Source: Microcoleus sp. FACHB-672
GTDB lineage: Bacteria > Cyanobacteriota > Cyanobacteriia > Cyanobacteriales > Oscillatoriaceae
DNA: 64,000 nt
Assembly: GCF_014695725.1 (NCBI RefSeq)
Contig: NZ_JACJOU010000019.1
Coordinates: 513,989-577,988, forward strand
Reading direction: 5' to 3'
Part shown: one piece after another, positions 27,872-38,472 of the stretch
Layout of the letters: every line of letters starts with the position of its first letter
Numbering within the stretch: position 1 is the stretch's first letter
Made by a program: the position numbers and the translations under genes
Notes under the pieces: model-generated
What the model was told of the DNA's origin: nothing
Seen by the model: the letters and a program-made list of their open reading frames with translations, nothing else
Databases searched by the model: none

Positions 27872-29884
27872 TTAGTCTTGAAATCGCGGGGTCATGCAGT
27901 AGGGGCAATCCAGCATTTCTGGCTGTAATTCGGCAATGCAAGTTTTACAGGTGAGTCCCTGCTTGCGTTTGGCTTTCAGTTCTGCTTCTAGGCCGGTGTC
28001 CGTGAATGTTACCCGCTCCACCTCTTCAAAGGTTGTATGGCCCTCGCGCACGAGCTGTAAGCTGTAAGCTAGCAAAGTCTTCATTCCCTCTTCTATTGCC
28101 GCTTCTTTGATTCGCTCAGTTGGAGCGCCTTGAGAGATTAAACCGGCTAGCCGTTCAGTTGTCTTTAGGAACTCATAAACACCCACCCGTCCCTTGTAAC
28201 CAACGCCGACGCATTTGGGGCAGAGTTCTCCGCGATCAGCTGCGACTTTACGTTCTGCCGGCGCGATGGTATTGGCTTTAAAGAAGGTAACGTTGACTTC
28301 CTGAGAAGCAGATAAAGCATACCGACCCAGTTCTTCTGGGGTCGGTTTATACTCAATCCGGCACTGGCTGCAAACCCGTCGCATCAAACGTTGGGCCAGC
28401 ACACCCAGCAAGGCACCGGACACCATAAATGGCTCAACTCCCATTTCGTCTAAACGCGCAATTGCTCCAGCCGCGTCGTTGGTGTGCAGCGTTGTCAGCA
28501 CTAAGTGGCCGGTTAACGCCGCTTCAATTGCGGTTTTAGCCGTTTCTTTGTCCCGCGTTTCTCCCACCAGAATCACGTCGGGATCTTGCCGCAAGAACGC
28601 CCGCAGGATATTAGAAAAGTCCAGACCCTTGGCTCGAATGACCTGCACCTGGGTGATTCCAGGCAAGGCATATTCAATCGGGTCTTCTGCGGTACTGATA
28701 TTAATTCCCGGATCGTTCCGTTCTGAGAGGACTGAGTACAGAGAAGTTGATTTACCAGAGCCGGTTGGCCCTGTCACCAAAATCAGCCCGAAAGGCCGAG
28801 CAGCCACTTCTCTAACTTGAGCAAGCGTTTCTGGATCGCTGATTAATTTATCCAAACCAAGCTGGGTGGACGAGTTATCCAAGATCCGCAGAACAATCTT
28901 TTCGCCATACCGACTGGGCAAGCAATTTACCCGAAAGTCAACAGTGCGTCCCTGAAACACCCGGCGGATACGGCCATCCTGAGCCACCCGTCGTTCGGCG
29001 ATATCCATTTGGGCGATGATTTTGAAACGTGAGGTAATCGCAGGAATCACCTTTTTCGGTAAGCGGGGAAACGGTTCATGCAGCACCCCATCCTTCCGCA
29101 TCCGAACCTGAAGATACTCTTCTTGAGGTTCGACGTGGATGTCAGACGCCCCGTCAGTGAGTGCCTTGGCCAAGATTTTGTTGACAATGGCAATCACCGG
29201 CCCGGATTCTGCGTCTCCTAAAGCCGCGTCGAGGTTCATATCCTCGTCAACGGCTGCCTCTTCTATGTTTCCATCGTCCTCGAAGGCATCGGGTTGGAAG
29301 TTTAAATCGAGCGCTTGGGCTTTTGCTTGCTGAGCCGCTTGCTGTTTCATCTGCTCATCTAAATACTGAGAGATGAGCTGCTCATAGTCTTCTGCGGTAA
29401 TTACCCTTTTTTGCAGCCCCAATCTTTGGGGTTGCAGAATCCGGTTCAGATCGTCGAGAGCGTTTAAATTGTCTGGATCGACCATTGCCACCAAGACTGA
29501 GGGTGGCTCAGTTTCATCTTGCTGTAGTGGGATTAACCGATGGCGACGGCAGGTGTCTTTGGATATTAGGGTTTCAATCAGGGAACCGATTTGTTCGCTG
29601 GCTATCTGAGTAAGTTCTGGATCGAACGCTTCAACGCCGTAGAGAATTTTGAGTTCAAATAGCTGTAGTTTTTTATACTGGCGCAGTAATTCTGGCGGCA
29701 GTTGCTTGCCGGTTATTGCTTCGAGTGCCGAGATTAGGGGTTTACCCTCTTCACGGCTCTGCTTCATGGCTTGCTGCAACTGTGCTGTGTCTGCGAAGCC
29801 GGCCTGAATCAGTTTATTCCCAAAGGGAGAAAAATTACTCTGGACAGTAATGAGCGCACGCCGCTGCGATGAAGTGTTAGTCAT
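27872..29884 (-). CDS. pilB: Type IV pilus assembly ATPase PilB
   Basis: 670-residue GspE/PilB family ATPase that drives pilus extension. An N-terminal GspE-N-like domain (about 15-180) is followed by an acidic linker, then the ATPase core with GPTGSGKSTSLYS (Walker A), VILVGETRDKETA (Walker B) and LTGHLVLTTLHTNDAAGAI. The usual zinc tetracysteine is present (CSQCRIEY and CPKCVGVGYKGR). The C-terminus adds a second zinc-ribbon-like CxxC pair (CKTC, CPYC). ATG 29884 is preferred over a start 16 codons upstream, because MTNTSSQRRAL fits the family opening. First gene of the pilB-pilT-pilC cluster. Confidence 0.95.
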   Translation of the reverse strand: MTNTSSQRRALITVQSNFSPFGNKLIQAGFADTAQLQQAMKQSREEGKPLISALEAITGKQLPPELLRQYKKLQLFELKILYGVEAFDPELTQIASEQIGSLIETLISKDTCRRHRLIPLQQDETEPPSVLVAMVDPDNLNALDDLNRILQPQRLGLQKRVITAEDYEQLISQYLDEQMKQQAAQQAKAQALDLNFQPDAFEDDGNIEEAAVDEDMNLDAALGDAESGPVIAIVNKILAKALTDGASDIHVEPQEEYLQVRMRKDGVLHEPFPRLPKKVIPAITSRFKIIAQMDIAERRVAQDGRIRRVFQGRTVDFRVNCLPSRYGEKIVLRILDNSSTQLGLDKLISDPETLAQVREVAARPFGLILVTGPTGSGKSTSLYSVLSERNDPGINISTAEDPIEYALPGITQVQVIRAKGLDFSNILRAFLRQDPDVILVGETRDKETAKTAIEAALTGHLVLTTLHTNDAAGAIARLDEMGVEPFMVSGALLGVLAQRLMRRVCSQCRIEYKPTPEELGRYALSASQEVNVTFFKANTIAPAERKVAADRGELCPKCVGVGYKGRVGVYEFLKTTERLAGLISQGAPTERIKEAAIEEGMKTLLAYSLQLVREGHTTFEEVERVTFTDTGLEAELKAKRKQGLTCKTCIAELQPEMLDCPYCMTPRFQD

Positions 29885-30842
29885 GGCTGATGAATCAGAA
29901 CTCCTTTCCCTTGGATTTGCAAAAGTCTGCAAGCAGAATTTATAAAGATGACACCCGCTTTGTCTGAATCTATGTCAGCCGACCGCAACACTTTTGTTGA
30001 AGTTTTCATTTTCAACGTCCGAGGCAAGCGGGGCACCCTGACGGGGAAATACCTGGCGCTTAATGCTTCCCCTGGGGGTATGCGGGTCAAGGCCACCGAT
30101 TTTTTGTGGCGAAAGGCTTCTGTCAAGGTCATCTCTTGCTGAGGAAGCCGATCATTTGAACCGGCGGGCCATGAGCCTGATGGGCTGGGTCGTTGCTGGT
30201 GAATAGAAGATGCACTTATGGTTCCCAAATAATAGCTGTTATTAACCGATTGGGCGGATTGGCTGTAATATATGTTTGATTTAGATATCACGACTCAACG
30301 GGATACCTGAAGCTCACCGGCTCGTTGATTGAGGGCGGTCAAAAAAGCACTGGCACTAGCATAATTACTAGGGTTGCCTGTCAGTTCCTTGGGCAAGTTG
30401 TTAATTGAGGCAGCAAACGCTGCAATTTCTAAGTTCACTCGCAATTTTAAAGTCGAGTCGGCTCGTCACCAGTCTTGATACAGAAGGTTAGGGAGAATGA
30501 GTGACCTTAACCTTAGTGTAACCGCGTTAAACACCTTTGAGTAGAGCGCCCATCTTTGGGTAGGGTAAAGAGCGGGTTCTGTACTTAAGGCTTTGAGACA
30601 ACGCGTTTGTAAAACCGGCTATTGACTTCATGGAACACCAATGGCATGGCTTAACCTCTCTGTCAGGTTTTGCCATTGCCACTGGGAGAATGTCAAAATG
30701 TTGAAAGACACATCGCGTAAAAATGCCTGGAACCAGATAAGCTTAACCTTTGGCTACAGTGAGTCAATAAGGAGATATTGCTTATATATAGGCATAAAGT
30801 CTGTAGCTAAGTTGGCAATTTTTTGAGTGGGGTTAGTGGAGA
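29885..30842. other. Long spacer between pilB and grpE
   Basis: Almost 1 kb between divergent pilB and grpE. It must hold both promoters. A short inverted repeat AAGGTTA / TAACCTT lies at 30484-30514. A protein-like 49-codon frame sits at 30295-30444 on the minus strand (listed separately). Longer frames at 29948-30142 and 30641-30826 look like chance. Confidence 0.4.
30295..30444 (-). CDS. Possible 49-residue small protein
   Basis: A minus-strand frame from TTG 30444 to TGA 30295 reads as a well-balanced short protein: NLEIAAFAASINNLPKEL, then NPSNYASASAFLTALNQ. The composition is far more protein-like than nearby chance frames. There is no clear ribosome site, and an in-frame TGA lies about 8 codons before the TTG, so it could also be the tail of a decayed gene. 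It points toward pilB, about 410 bases upstream of it. Confidence 0.3.
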   Translation of the reverse strand: MRVNLEIAAFAASINNLPKELTGNPSNYASASAFLTALNQRAGELQVSR

Positions 30843-31607
30843 ATGATGGACGAAGAAAAGCAGCTAGAGAACACCCAAAGCCCAACAAATGACATTGTAG
30901 AGGGTTCAGAGTCAATGGCCGGCGAAACAACCGCAGCTCAAGGAAGTGCGAATTCCCCTCAGGAAGATGCCTCCGGGTCGCCCGATTTGGAAGTGTACGC
31001 ACAAGCCTACGCAGAAACGAATGGAACTGCTGATGATCCGACAGGCCAAGAAGATGTGGCGTCAGGGGGTGTAGATCCCGCCTTTGTCCAAAGCTTGTTG
31101 CAAGAAAATGAGTCGCTGAAATCCCAGCAGGAAGAATTGAGAAGTGTTTATGCACGGCTAGCGGCAGATTTTGACAATTTCCGCAAGCGTACTCAGAAAG
31201 AAAAAGAAGACTTAGAGGTTCAAATAAAGTGCTCGACCCTCAAGGAACTGCTGCCGGTTGTGGATAATTTTGAGCGGGCGCGTTCGCAGATTAAGCCGCA
31301 AACTGACTCAGAAATGAATATACATAAAAGCTACCAAAGCGTATACAAGCAAATGGTAGACTGCTTAAAACGGACTGGGGTGGCCCCCATGCGTCCGGAA
31401 GGCCAAGAATTTGACCCCAATCTTCATGAAGCGGTGATGCGTGAGGCAACTGACCAGTTTCCAGAAGGAACGGTGATGGAAGAACTGATGCGCGGGTATA
31501 TCCTGGGTGAGCGCGTCTTGCGTCATGCTATGGTCAAGGTGGCCGCCGCTCCAGAGCCAGGGGCGCAGTCTGAAGAAACCGCCCAGGAGGAATCAACAGA
31601 AAGCTGA
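30843..31607 (+). CDS. grpE: Nucleotide exchange factor GrpE
   Basis: 254-residue co-chaperone that releases ADP from DnaK. The first 80 residues are acidic, Gln/Ser/Thr-rich and probably disordered, longer than in E. coli but common in cyanobacteria. A long coiled coil follows (about 85-135), then the conserved [16 protein letters not shown] and [11 protein letters not shown] blocks. The beta-wing head (about 175-240) contains [17 protein letters not shown] and [24 protein letters not shown] precedes the ATG. First gene of grpE-dnaK-dnaJ-tusA-like-rsgA, all on one strand. Confidence 0.96.
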   Translation: MMDEEKQLENTQSPTNDIVEGSESMAGETTAAQGSANSPQEDASGSPDLEVYAQAYAETNGTADDPTGQEDVASGGVDPAFVQSLLQENESLKSQQEELRSVYARLAADFDNFRKRTQKEKEDLEVQIKCSTLKELLPVVDNFERARSQIKPQTDSEMNIHKSYQSVYKQMVDCLKRTGVAPMRPEGQEFDPNLHEAVMREATDQFPEGTVMEELMRGYILGERVLRHAMVKVAAAPEPGAQSEETAQEESTES

Positions 31608-31732
31608 CAAAGGCTACTCCGAGAGGCCGCAAATTTGTAAAGATTTAGCCTCAAGGTGATAGGGTTTCCGCAATTTTGCGGAATACTGCCAAAAAATGGA
31701 TTTCACCGACACTCACATTTTGTCCAAATTCT

Positions 31733-33598
31733 ATGGGAAAAGTCATTGGTATTGACTTAGGCACAACTAACAGTTGTGTCGCTGTTTTAGAGGGTGGCCA
31801 ACCTATCGTTATTTCCAACTCGGAGGGGGGACGTACAACTCCGAGTATGGTGGGGTTTGGCAAGGGTGATGAGCGCCTAGTCGGTCAGCTGGCGAAGCGA
31901 CAGGCGGTGACCAATGCTGAAAATACAGTATTCAGCATAAAACGCTTTATTGGCCGGCGCTGGGAAGACACGGAAGAAGAACGGTCTCGGGTTCCCTACA
32001 ATTGCGTCAAGGGCAGGGACGAGACGGTTGATGTCCAAATTCGCAAGCGCAACTACACCCCCCAGGAAATTTCGGCAATGATCCTGCAAAAACTAAAGCA
32101 GGATGCGGAAACTTATCTGGGCGAACCCGTGCATCAAGCAGTGATCACGGTGCCGGCCTACTTTACAGACGCCCAAAGGCAAGCAACCAAAGACGCCGGC
32201 ACCATTGCCGGTTTAGAAGTGTTGCGGATCATCAATGAACCGACAGCAGCCGCTTTATCCTATGGGTTGGACAAGCAAGACCAAGAGCAGACCGTCTTAG
32301 TGTTTGACTTGGGCGGCGGCACCTTTGATGTATCCGTGTTGCAGCTGGGGGATGGGGTATTTGAGGTGAAAGCTACCGCCGGCAACAACCACCTAGGGGG
32401 CGATGACTTTGATACCTGCCTGTCTCGGTGGATTGTCGAGCAATTTGAAGCCCAAGAAGGCACGGACATTTCGGCAGACAAAATGGCCCTTCAGCGCATT
32501 CGAGAGGCAGCGGAAAAGGCCAAGATAGAATTGTCCAATATGGCTACCACCACCATAAACCTGCCGTTCATTACAGCAGATGAAACCGGGCCAAAACATC
32601 TGGAAATGGAGCTGAGCCGCTCCCAGTTTGAAGAACTGGTTAAACATTTAGTAGATAGTACAATCGAGCCGGTGAGTCAGGCGCTCAAAGACTGCGCCCT
32701 CTCAGCGGATGACATTGACCGGATTATTTTGGTAGGTGGCTCGACTCGGATACCGGCAGTGCAAACAGCCATCAGCAAGTATTTTGGTGGCAAAACACCG
32801 GATCGCTCGGTGAACCCAGATGAAGCCGTTGCCCTTGGTGCGGCCATTCAAGGGGGCGTCTTGGGCGGCGAGGTGCAAGACTTATTGCTGCTGGATGTGA
32901 CGCCCCTATCTCTGGGGATTGAAACCTTAGGAGAAGTTTTCACCAAAATTATTGATCGCAATACTACGATCCCCACCAGTAAGTCCCAGATGTTCTCTAC
33001 GGCAACTGACGGACAGCGATCAGTGGAAATTCACGTCCTGCAGGGCGAACGGGCGATGGCAAAGGATAACAAAAGCCTGGGCAAGTTTTTGCTCACCGGC
33101 ATTCCCCCAGCCCCGCGTGGAGTGCCTCAAATTGAAGTGTCTTATGATATCGATGCCAATGGCATTCTCGAAGTCTCCGCACAAGACAAAGGCACCGGGC
33201 GCGAGCAAAGTATTCAAATTACGAATACCGGCGGCCTGACAGAAAGCGAAGTGGAGCGGATGCGGCAAGAGGCCGAACTGTACGCCGAAGAAGACAGGCG
33301 ACGCAAGCTGCTGGCTGAACTGAAAAATCAAGCCGATAGCTTATTCTATAATTATGAGGCGACGCTCCAAGATCACGGCAACATTCTTGATGATGACCTC
33401 AAAGCCGAACTCAGCCAAAAAGCAGACGAGTTCCGGGCCGTCATCGCAGATGAGTCTATAGACTTGGAAGTAATGAAGCAGCAAATTGAGGCATTTCAGC
33501 AGACCTTGTTCTCTATCGGAACTGCTGTCTATCAAGGATCTGCCAGTTCTGCCGGCGATTTCGATAGCGCGGCAGCAGCACAAAAGCCTGGAAAATAA
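31733..33598 (+). CDS. dnaK: Hsp70 chaperone DnaK (DnaK1-like)
   Basis: 621-residue Hsp70. The true start is ATG 31733, since the family begins [18 protein letters not shown]; a frame extension upstream is spurious. ATPase motifs include [29 protein letters not shown] and [13 protein letters not shown]; the substrate domain opens with [15 protein letters not shown]. The C-terminal lid is short and ends in Ala/Gln-rich sequence without the usual acidic tail. Together with the grpE-linked position, this suggests the cyanobacterial DnaK1 type rather than the essential DnaK2; that assignment is inference. It is 125 bases after grpE. Confidence 0.95.
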   Translation: MGKVIGIDLGTTNSCVAVLEGGQPIVISNSEGGRTTPSMVGFGKGDERLVGQLAKRQAVTNAENTVFSIKRFIGRRWEDTEEERSRVPYNCVKGRDETVDVQIRKRNYTPQEISAMILQKLKQDAETYLGEPVHQAVITVPAYFTDAQRQATKDAGTIAGLEVLRIINEPTAAALSYGLDKQDQEQTVLVFDLGGGTFDVSVLQLGDGVFEVKATAGNNHLGGDDFDTCLSRWIVEQFEAQEGTDISADKMALQRIREAAEKAKIELSNMATTTINLPFITADETGPKHLEMELSRSQFEELVKHLVDSTIEPVSQALKDCALSADDIDRIILVGGSTRIPAVQTAISKYFGGKTPDRSVNPDEAVALGAAIQGGVLGGEVQDLLLLDVTPLSLGIETLGEVFTKIIDRNTTIPTSKSQMFSTATDGQRSVEIHVLQGERAMAKDNKSLGKFLLTGIPPAPRGVPQIEVSYDIDANGILEVSAQDKGTGREQSIQITNTGGLTESEVERMRQEAELYAEEDRRRKLLAELKNQADSLFYNYEATLQDHGNILDDDLKAELSQKADEFRAVIADESIDLEVMKQQIEAFQQTLFSIGTAVYQGSASSAGDFDSAAAAQKPGK

Positions 33599-33763
33599 AC
33601 CGCTCACAATCGTTAAATAGCAGCGCTGGATCGCAGTTGCTCCTATACTACAGGTAGGACAGGACTGTTGCTGTGACGGCTAATTAGCAAGCCGGAAAGC
33701 GATCCAACCCAAAGTCCTAAGATTTGCGTACTTTTTGTTTTTTATACCTACCTACAGCGCTCT

Positions 33764-34885
33764 ATGGCCGGCGACTACTATGAAATTCTTGGTGTCTCCC
33801 GCGATGCGGACAAAGAGGAAATTAAACGCGCTTACCGGCGTTTAGCTCGGAAGTATCACCCGGACGTTAACAAAGAAGAAGGGGCTGAAGAGCGCTTTAA
33901 AGAAATCAATCGCGCCTACGAAGTCCTGTCGGAACCAGAAATGCGGGGTCGCTATGACCGCTTTGGTGAGCAGGGAGTTTCCGGAGCCGGTGCTGCCGGC
34001 TACAGCGACTTTAGTGAAGGCTTTGCAGATATCTTTGAAAGCTTCTTCAGTGGCTTCGCCGGCGCAGGGGCGGGCCAGCAGGCTCGTCGGCGCGGTGGGC
34101 CAGTCCGAGGCGACGATTTGCGCCTGGATCTGCGGTTAGACTTCCGGGAAGCCGTCTTTGGTGGGGAAAAGGAAATCCGCATCAGCCATCTGGAAAGCTG
34201 CGAGGTTTGCAGTGGCACCGGCGCGAAGCCAGGAACTCGCCCCCGTACCTGCCCGACTTGTACGGGTTCCGGTCAGGTGAGACGTGCCACTCGCACTCCC
34301 TTTGGCAGCTTTACGCAAGTTTCTGTCTGCCCGACTTGTAACGGCACGGCCCAGGTAATTGAAGATAAATGCGAATCTTGCACCGGCAAGGGTCAAAAAC
34401 AAGAAACGAAGAAGCTGAAAATTACCGTTCCCGCCGGCGTTGACAGTGGAACGCGTTTGCGGGTTTCCGGCGAAGGAGATGCCGGTCAGCGCAACGGCAC
34501 ACCGGGGGATCTGTACGTTTACTTGTTTGTTAATGAAGATGCCGAATTTCATCGCGAAGGCATTAACATCCTCTCGGACATTAAGATTAGCTACCTGCAA
34601 GCAATTTTGGGGTGCCGGCTTGATGTTAATACCGTTGATGGGCCGGCAGAATTGGTGATTCCCCCCGGAACCCAACCGAGTACCGTTTTAACCTTAGAAA
34701 ATAAGGGCGTGCCGAGGCTGGGCAACCCGGTTAGTCGCGGGGATCATTTAATTACCGTATTGATTGAAATTCCCACTCGCTTGGGTGCCGATGAGCGCAC
34801 CGTGTTGGAGAATTTAGCGAAAACGAAAGGGCTTAACGTCGGCAAAGGGGGCCAGGGCTTCTTAGGAGGGCTGTTCAACAAGTGA
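33764..34885 (+). CDS. dnaJ: Chaperone DnaJ (type I Hsp40)
   Basis: 373-residue co-chaperone that stimulates DnaK ATPase and delivers clients. The J domain holds HPD in [10 protein letters not shown]; a Gly/Phe-rich linker follows (about 75-120). Four zinc-finger repeats are present: [30 protein letters not shown] and [10 protein letters not shown]. The third departs from CxxCxGxG at its last Gly. C-terminal beta domains complete the type I layout. The stop codon TGA overlaps the next start ATG by one base. Confidence 0.96.
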   Translation: MAGDYYEILGVSRDADKEEIKRAYRRLARKYHPDVNKEEGAEERFKEINRAYEVLSEPEMRGRYDRFGEQGVSGAGAAGYSDFSEGFADIFESFFSGFAGAGAGQQARRRGGPVRGDDLRLDLRLDFREAVFGGEKEIRISHLESCEVCSGTGAKPGTRPRTCPTCTGSGQVRRATRTPFGSFTQVSVCPTCNGTAQVIEDKCESCTGKGQKQETKKLKITVPAGVDSGTRLRVSGEGDAGQRNGTPGDLYVYLFVNEDAEFHREGINILSDIKISYLQAILGCRLDVNTVDGPAELVIPPGTQPSTVLTLENKGVPRLGNPVSRGDHLITVLIEIPTRLGADERTVLENLAKTKGLNVGKGGQGFLGGLFNK

Positions 34886-35142
34886 TGAACCATCCAACCG
34901 GCTCACAACCCGACGCTGAGATGGATTTGCGGGGCACCCCTTGCCCGCTGAATTTTGTTCGCACCAAACTCCGCTTGGAGAAAATGGCAGCCGGTGAACT
35001 GCTAGAAGTGTGGCTTGATGCCGGGGAACCGATCGAGCAAGTTCCCGACAGCTTAGCGATGGAAGGCTATAAAATTGAGCAAATTGAGGAGCGCACCGGC
35101 TTTTTTGCAGTGAAAGTGCGCCGTCCCGTAACGTCTGCATGA
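34885..35142 (+). CDS. TusA/SirA-family sulfur-carrier-like protein
   Basis: 85-residue protein with the family core MDLRGTPCPLNFVRTKLRLE, where CP holds the conserved Cys that in TusA carries persulfide sulfur. A beta-alpha pattern with LLEVWLDAGEPIEQVPDSLA follows. It overlaps dnaJ by one base at its start (TGATG) and rsgA by four bases at its end (ATGA), so all three are translationally coupled. A sulfur-relay role is inferred from the Cys; partners such as TusBCDE are not nearby. Confidence 0.88.
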   Translation: MNHPTGSQPDAEMDLRGTPCPLNFVRTKLRLEKMAAGELLEVWLDAGEPIEQVPDSLAMEGYKIEQIEERTGFFAVKVRRPVTSA

Positions 35143-36242
35143 GTTCACCGGCACCAGAGAGCAATCCAAGCGGGGCGGAAGTTCTGCTCACCGGCACCGT
35201 CGTCGCAGTTCAGGCAAATTACTACCAAGTTCAGCTCGATTTGCCGGCACCGGAGAACGGGAATACAATTCCTCCTTCCCCTACTCTCCTCTGCACCCGC
35301 CGCGCCCGCTTGAAGAAAATGGGCCAGCAGGTGATGGTAGGTGATCGGGTAGTGGTGGAGGAACCGGACTGGGCCGGCGGACGCGGGGCGATCTCTCAAG
35401 TTTTACCCCGCGAAAGTGAACTGGATCGGCCTCCGGTAGCGAATGCGAATCAAATTTTGCTGGTTTTTGCTTTGGAAGAACCGCCGCTTGATACCCATCA
35501 ATTGAGCCGGTTTTTAGTGAAAGCTGAAACCACCGGCTTGAAGATTTGTCTTTGTTTGAATAAAAGTGATTTAATTTCCCCAGAGCAGTTGCAGCAGTGG
35601 AAAGAACGCTTAGCCGGCTGGGGATATGAGCCAGTGTGTATCAGTGTTGAAGCCGACATTGCTTTAGATGAATTGTACACACAACTCAACGAAAAGATTA
35701 CGATTGTTTCTGGCCCTTCTGGAGTCGGAAAATCGAGTTTAATTAACTATTTGATTCCCGATATTAACCTGCGAGTGGGAGAAGTTTCGGGAAAACTTAA
35801 TCGAGGCCGGCATACGACGCGACACGTTGAATTGTTTAAGCTGCCGGCGGGTGGTTTGTTAGCAGATACTCCCGGATTTAATCAACCCGATTTGGATTGC
35901 GAACCAGAGGATTTAGCCTTGTATTTCCCAGAGGTGCAGCAGCGTTTAGCTGAGGGAAGGTGTCAGTTTAATGATTGCCTACACGCAGATGAGCCGAATT
36001 GTGCGGTGCGGGGCGATTGGGAGCGTTACGAGCATTATCTAGAGTTTTTGGCAGAGGCGGTTATACTGCATGATAGTTTGCAGCAGCAGGCGGATGCTGA
36101 ATCTAATATGAAGATGAAGAGTAAGCGTGCCGGTGAGCAGCAATATGAGCCGAAGTTAGAAAGTAAGAAATATCGTCGATCTTCTCGCCGGTTTCAGACC
36201 CAAAATATAGAAGATTTGCATGGAGATATAGAAGAGGTTTGA
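35139..36242 (+). CDS. rsgA: Ribosome small-subunit GTPase RsgA
   Basis: 367-residue circularly permuted GTPase that helps mature the 30S subunit. An N-terminal OB fold (about 15-95) is followed by the permuted order of G motifs: CLNKSDLI (G4) first, then GPSGVGKSSLIN (G1) and LLADTPGF (G3). The zinc-binding tail contains CQFNDCLHADEPNCAV. The last 55 residues are basic and low-complexity, longer than in most bacteria. The ATG overlaps the stop of the TusA-like gene (ATGA). Confidence 0.94.
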   Translation: MSSPAPESNPSGAEVLLTGTVVAVQANYYQVQLDLPAPENGNTIPPSPTLLCTRRARLKKMGQQVMVGDRVVVEEPDWAGGRGAISQVLPRESELDRPPVANANQILLVFALEEPPLDTHQLSRFLVKAETTGLKICLCLNKSDLISPEQLQQWKERLAGWGYEPVCISVEADIALDELYTQLNEKITIVSGPSGVGKSSLINYLIPDINLRVGEVSGKLNRGRHTTRHVELFKLPAGGLLADTPGFNQPDLDCEPEDLALYFPEVQQRLAEGRCQFNDCLHADEPNCAVRGDWERYEHYLEFLAEAVILHDSLQQQADAESNMKMKSKRAGEQQYEPKLESKKYRRSSRRFQTQNIEDLHGDIEEV

Positions 36243-36533
36243 GGGAATTTTTAATCGCAGATAAACGCAGATAAACGCAGGCATATGCGGGATATTCCAA
36301 TTTATTTGTATGGGATATTGGCATAAAATTTTTTGTGAAAAAATACAGAAAATTTGAAGTTTGTGGTATTATAAACATAATGAGAAAGCTGCCGCCATAT
36401 ATAGCCCTTCAAAAAAGGCCGACTAATTTCCTAGACAGTATTTAGCTTTAGAAACAATGAGCCGGCATCAGTAAATTTTGTTTGCAGATCGCCACATTTC
36501 CACCTAGAGAAAAAGGCACAATGATTCAGTAAT
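36243..36533. repeat. Spacer with short tandem repeat
   Basis: Between convergent genes. CGCAGATAAA occurs twice in tandem followed by a third partial unit (about 36254-36280). The rest is AT-rich, with no gene. Confidence 0.45.
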
Positions 36534-38363
36534 CTACACCAAAGAAACAGCCACGCGAAAACCGCAATTCTTCCATCCGCTATTAGGCTCCTCCCTAGCG
36601 CGACCAGCACTGCGACAATTGCCGGGGGACTCGGTCAAAGCACCACCACGCAGCATCCGGTATTGTTTGTTTCCACCGGCATCCCACACACTGCCATCAA
36701 CCGGCGCACCATGATAATTTTCATGCCCAGGATCGGCGCACCATTCCGCGACATTCCCGTGCATATCATAAAGTCCAAAGGCATTGGGTGGAAAACTCTC
36801 CACCAACATTGTTACGTGGCGAGACTTACCTTCTGGCTCAGAAGCATAGGTATGATTCCCGTCATAATTGGCTAAATCTGAGGTAATTGTCTCGCCAAAG
36901 TGAAAGGGTGTAATTGTTCCCCCGCGACAGGCATATTCCCATTCAGCTTCGCTGGGTAAGCGATAAAATCGGCCTGTTTTTTTAGTAAGTCGCGCACAGA
37001 ATTCTACAGCATCGTGCCAGGTGACGTATTCAACCGGCGCGTTTGCTCCTTTAAAATGGGAGGGTTCTAGACTCAAATATTGTTTAACTTTAGGTAAAGA
37101 CGCAACCGCTTTCCATTGCGCCTGAGTAACGGCAGATTTTCCCATAAAAAAGGGCGCTACAGTGACCCTGTGCTGCGGACTTTCGCTGTCGTCACGCTCT
37201 TTTTCAGTAGTGGGTGAACCCATCCAGAAAGTCCCCCCCGGGATAGAAACCATTTCCAAAATTACTCCGCCTCCCAGATTTTCGGCAAAGTATTCGGCTT
37301 CGTGGCGCTGTAGGTTAATGGGGTTTCCCGACGCATCCACTGTCACCACTTCAAAGTTAAAAGATTGTAAATTGACTTTCCCTCTACCACCTTGGACAAA
37401 TGTAGTGGGGGTTGAGGTTGGTAGGATTGTAAGATTTCTGGGAGCAACCGGCTGAACATTCAAGGCTTCTAACACTTCGGTTGCTGATTGATAGCGATCT
37501 TTAACATAATCTTGGAGCAGCTTATCTAAAACTTCTCCTAATTGAGTGCTAACAGTTGTGCCACGTGGCAGTTTTTCTCGCCATAACCAACAGGCTTCTA
37601 AAGGATCGTACAGCTCATCTGATCCATCTAAATCTGGGAAAATGCCGGTCATTAACCGAATGCAAGTTACCGCTAAACTGTACAAATCACTCGCCGGATA
37701 GGCCACACCTCGCATTGCTTGTTCTATTGGCGCATAGCCGGGAGTTCCTAAGAGTGTTCCCTGCTGACTTAATGAAGTGCCAGACATTTGTTTAGCCACT
37801 CCAAAGTCAATTAAGATTAATTTGCCATCACTTACCCGGCGAATGATATTTTCTGGTTTAATATCTCGGTGAATGACTGGGCGATTGTGTACATACTGAA
37901 GAATCGGCAACAAATCATTTAATAATTCTCTAATTTTTGCTTCGCTGAACGTTCCTTTCTCTTCGAGTTCTTCAATTAAAGTTTGCCCTTTGATGTACTG
38001 TTGCACCAAATATAGATAAGTATCCTGCTCAAAATAGGCAAATAACGTTGGAATTTGGGGATGATCTTCTAAGTGCAACAGTCGTTCGGCTTCTTGATGA
38101 AACAGTTCAATTGCCTTTTGTAGTGCCGGCGCAGAGGTTTGAATGGCCGGCGAGGGTGAAAACTGTTTGACCACACAAATTGCTTTGCGCCGGTCTTCGT
38201 CTTCTGCTAAATAAGTTTTGCCAAAACCCCCTTGACCCAGTGCAGAAATTATGCAGTATCTCCCTCTGAGCAATGGCACCAATTTTGTGCCACAACTAAC
38301 ACAGAAATTTGTGCCATCTGGGTTTTGTGGTTTCTGACAGGAGGGATTGAGACAATAAGGCAT
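36534..38363 (-). CDS. Ser/Thr kinase with zinc ribbon and FGE-sulfatase-like domain
   Basis: 609-residue protein with three parts. Residues 1-28 form a zinc ribbon (CLNPSC and CVSCG). A eukaryote-type kinase follows (about 33-300) with GQGGFGKTYLA, VVKQ, HRDIKPEN and IDFGVAK. The C-terminus (about 350-607) is an FGE-sulfatase/SUMF1-like domain with GGTFWMGSP, RLPSEAEWEYACRGG, MHGNVAEWC and GFRVA. The paired Cys of true formylglycine-generating enzyme is not seen; the region reads NCRSAGRAREEP. So this domain probably binds something or is modified rather than oxidising sulfatases. No transmembrane helix is seen. It converges on rsgA. Confidence 0.92.
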   Translation of the reverse strand: MPYCLNPSCQKPQNPDGTNFCVSCGTKLVPLLRGRYCIISALGQGGFGKTYLAEDEDRRKAICVVKQFSPSPAIQTSAPALQKAIELFHQEAERLLHLEDHPQIPTLFAYFEQDTYLYLVQQYIKGQTLIEELEEKGTFSEAKIRELLNDLLPILQYVHNRPVIHRDIKPENIIRRVSDGKLILIDFGVAKQMSGTSLSQQGTLLGTPGYAPIEQAMRGVAYPASDLYSLAVTCIRLMTGIFPDLDGSDELYDPLEACWLWREKLPRGTTVSTQLGEVLDKLLQDYVKDRYQSATEVLEALNVQPVAPRNLTILPTSTPTTFVQGGRGKVNLQSFNFEVVTVDASGNPINLQRHEAEYFAENLGGGVILEMVSIPGGTFWMGSPTTEKERDDSESPQHRVTVAPFFMGKSAVTQAQWKAVASLPKVKQYLSLEPSHFKGANAPVEYVTWHDAVEFCARLTKKTGRFYRLPSEAEWEYACRGGTITPFHFGETITSDLANYDGNHTYASEPEGKSRHVTMLVESFPPNAFGLYDMHGNVAEWCADPGHENYHGAPVDGSVWDAGGNKQYRMLRGGALTESPGNCRSAGRAREEPNSGWKNCGFRVAVSLV

Positions 38364-38472
38364 GGCAGAGGCGAAAGGCGGTGGGGGTTGTCTCTATTCT
38401 GCCATCGGGTCATCATCAATTGCTATGTCTTTCTAACGCTAAACTGGACAGTGTTGATTCAAATTCCTCACC

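Noticed and set aside
29948..30142. 64-codon frame opposite the pilB upstream region
   Set aside because: No ribosome site or recognisable family; overlaps another chance frame on the other strand.
30641..30826. 61-codon frame before grpE
   Set aside because: Composition like random AT-rich DNA and lies in the expected promoter region.
36534..37300. Possible diversity-generating retroelement target
   Set aside because: FGE-like domains can be such targets, but no reverse transcriptase or template repeat is in the window.
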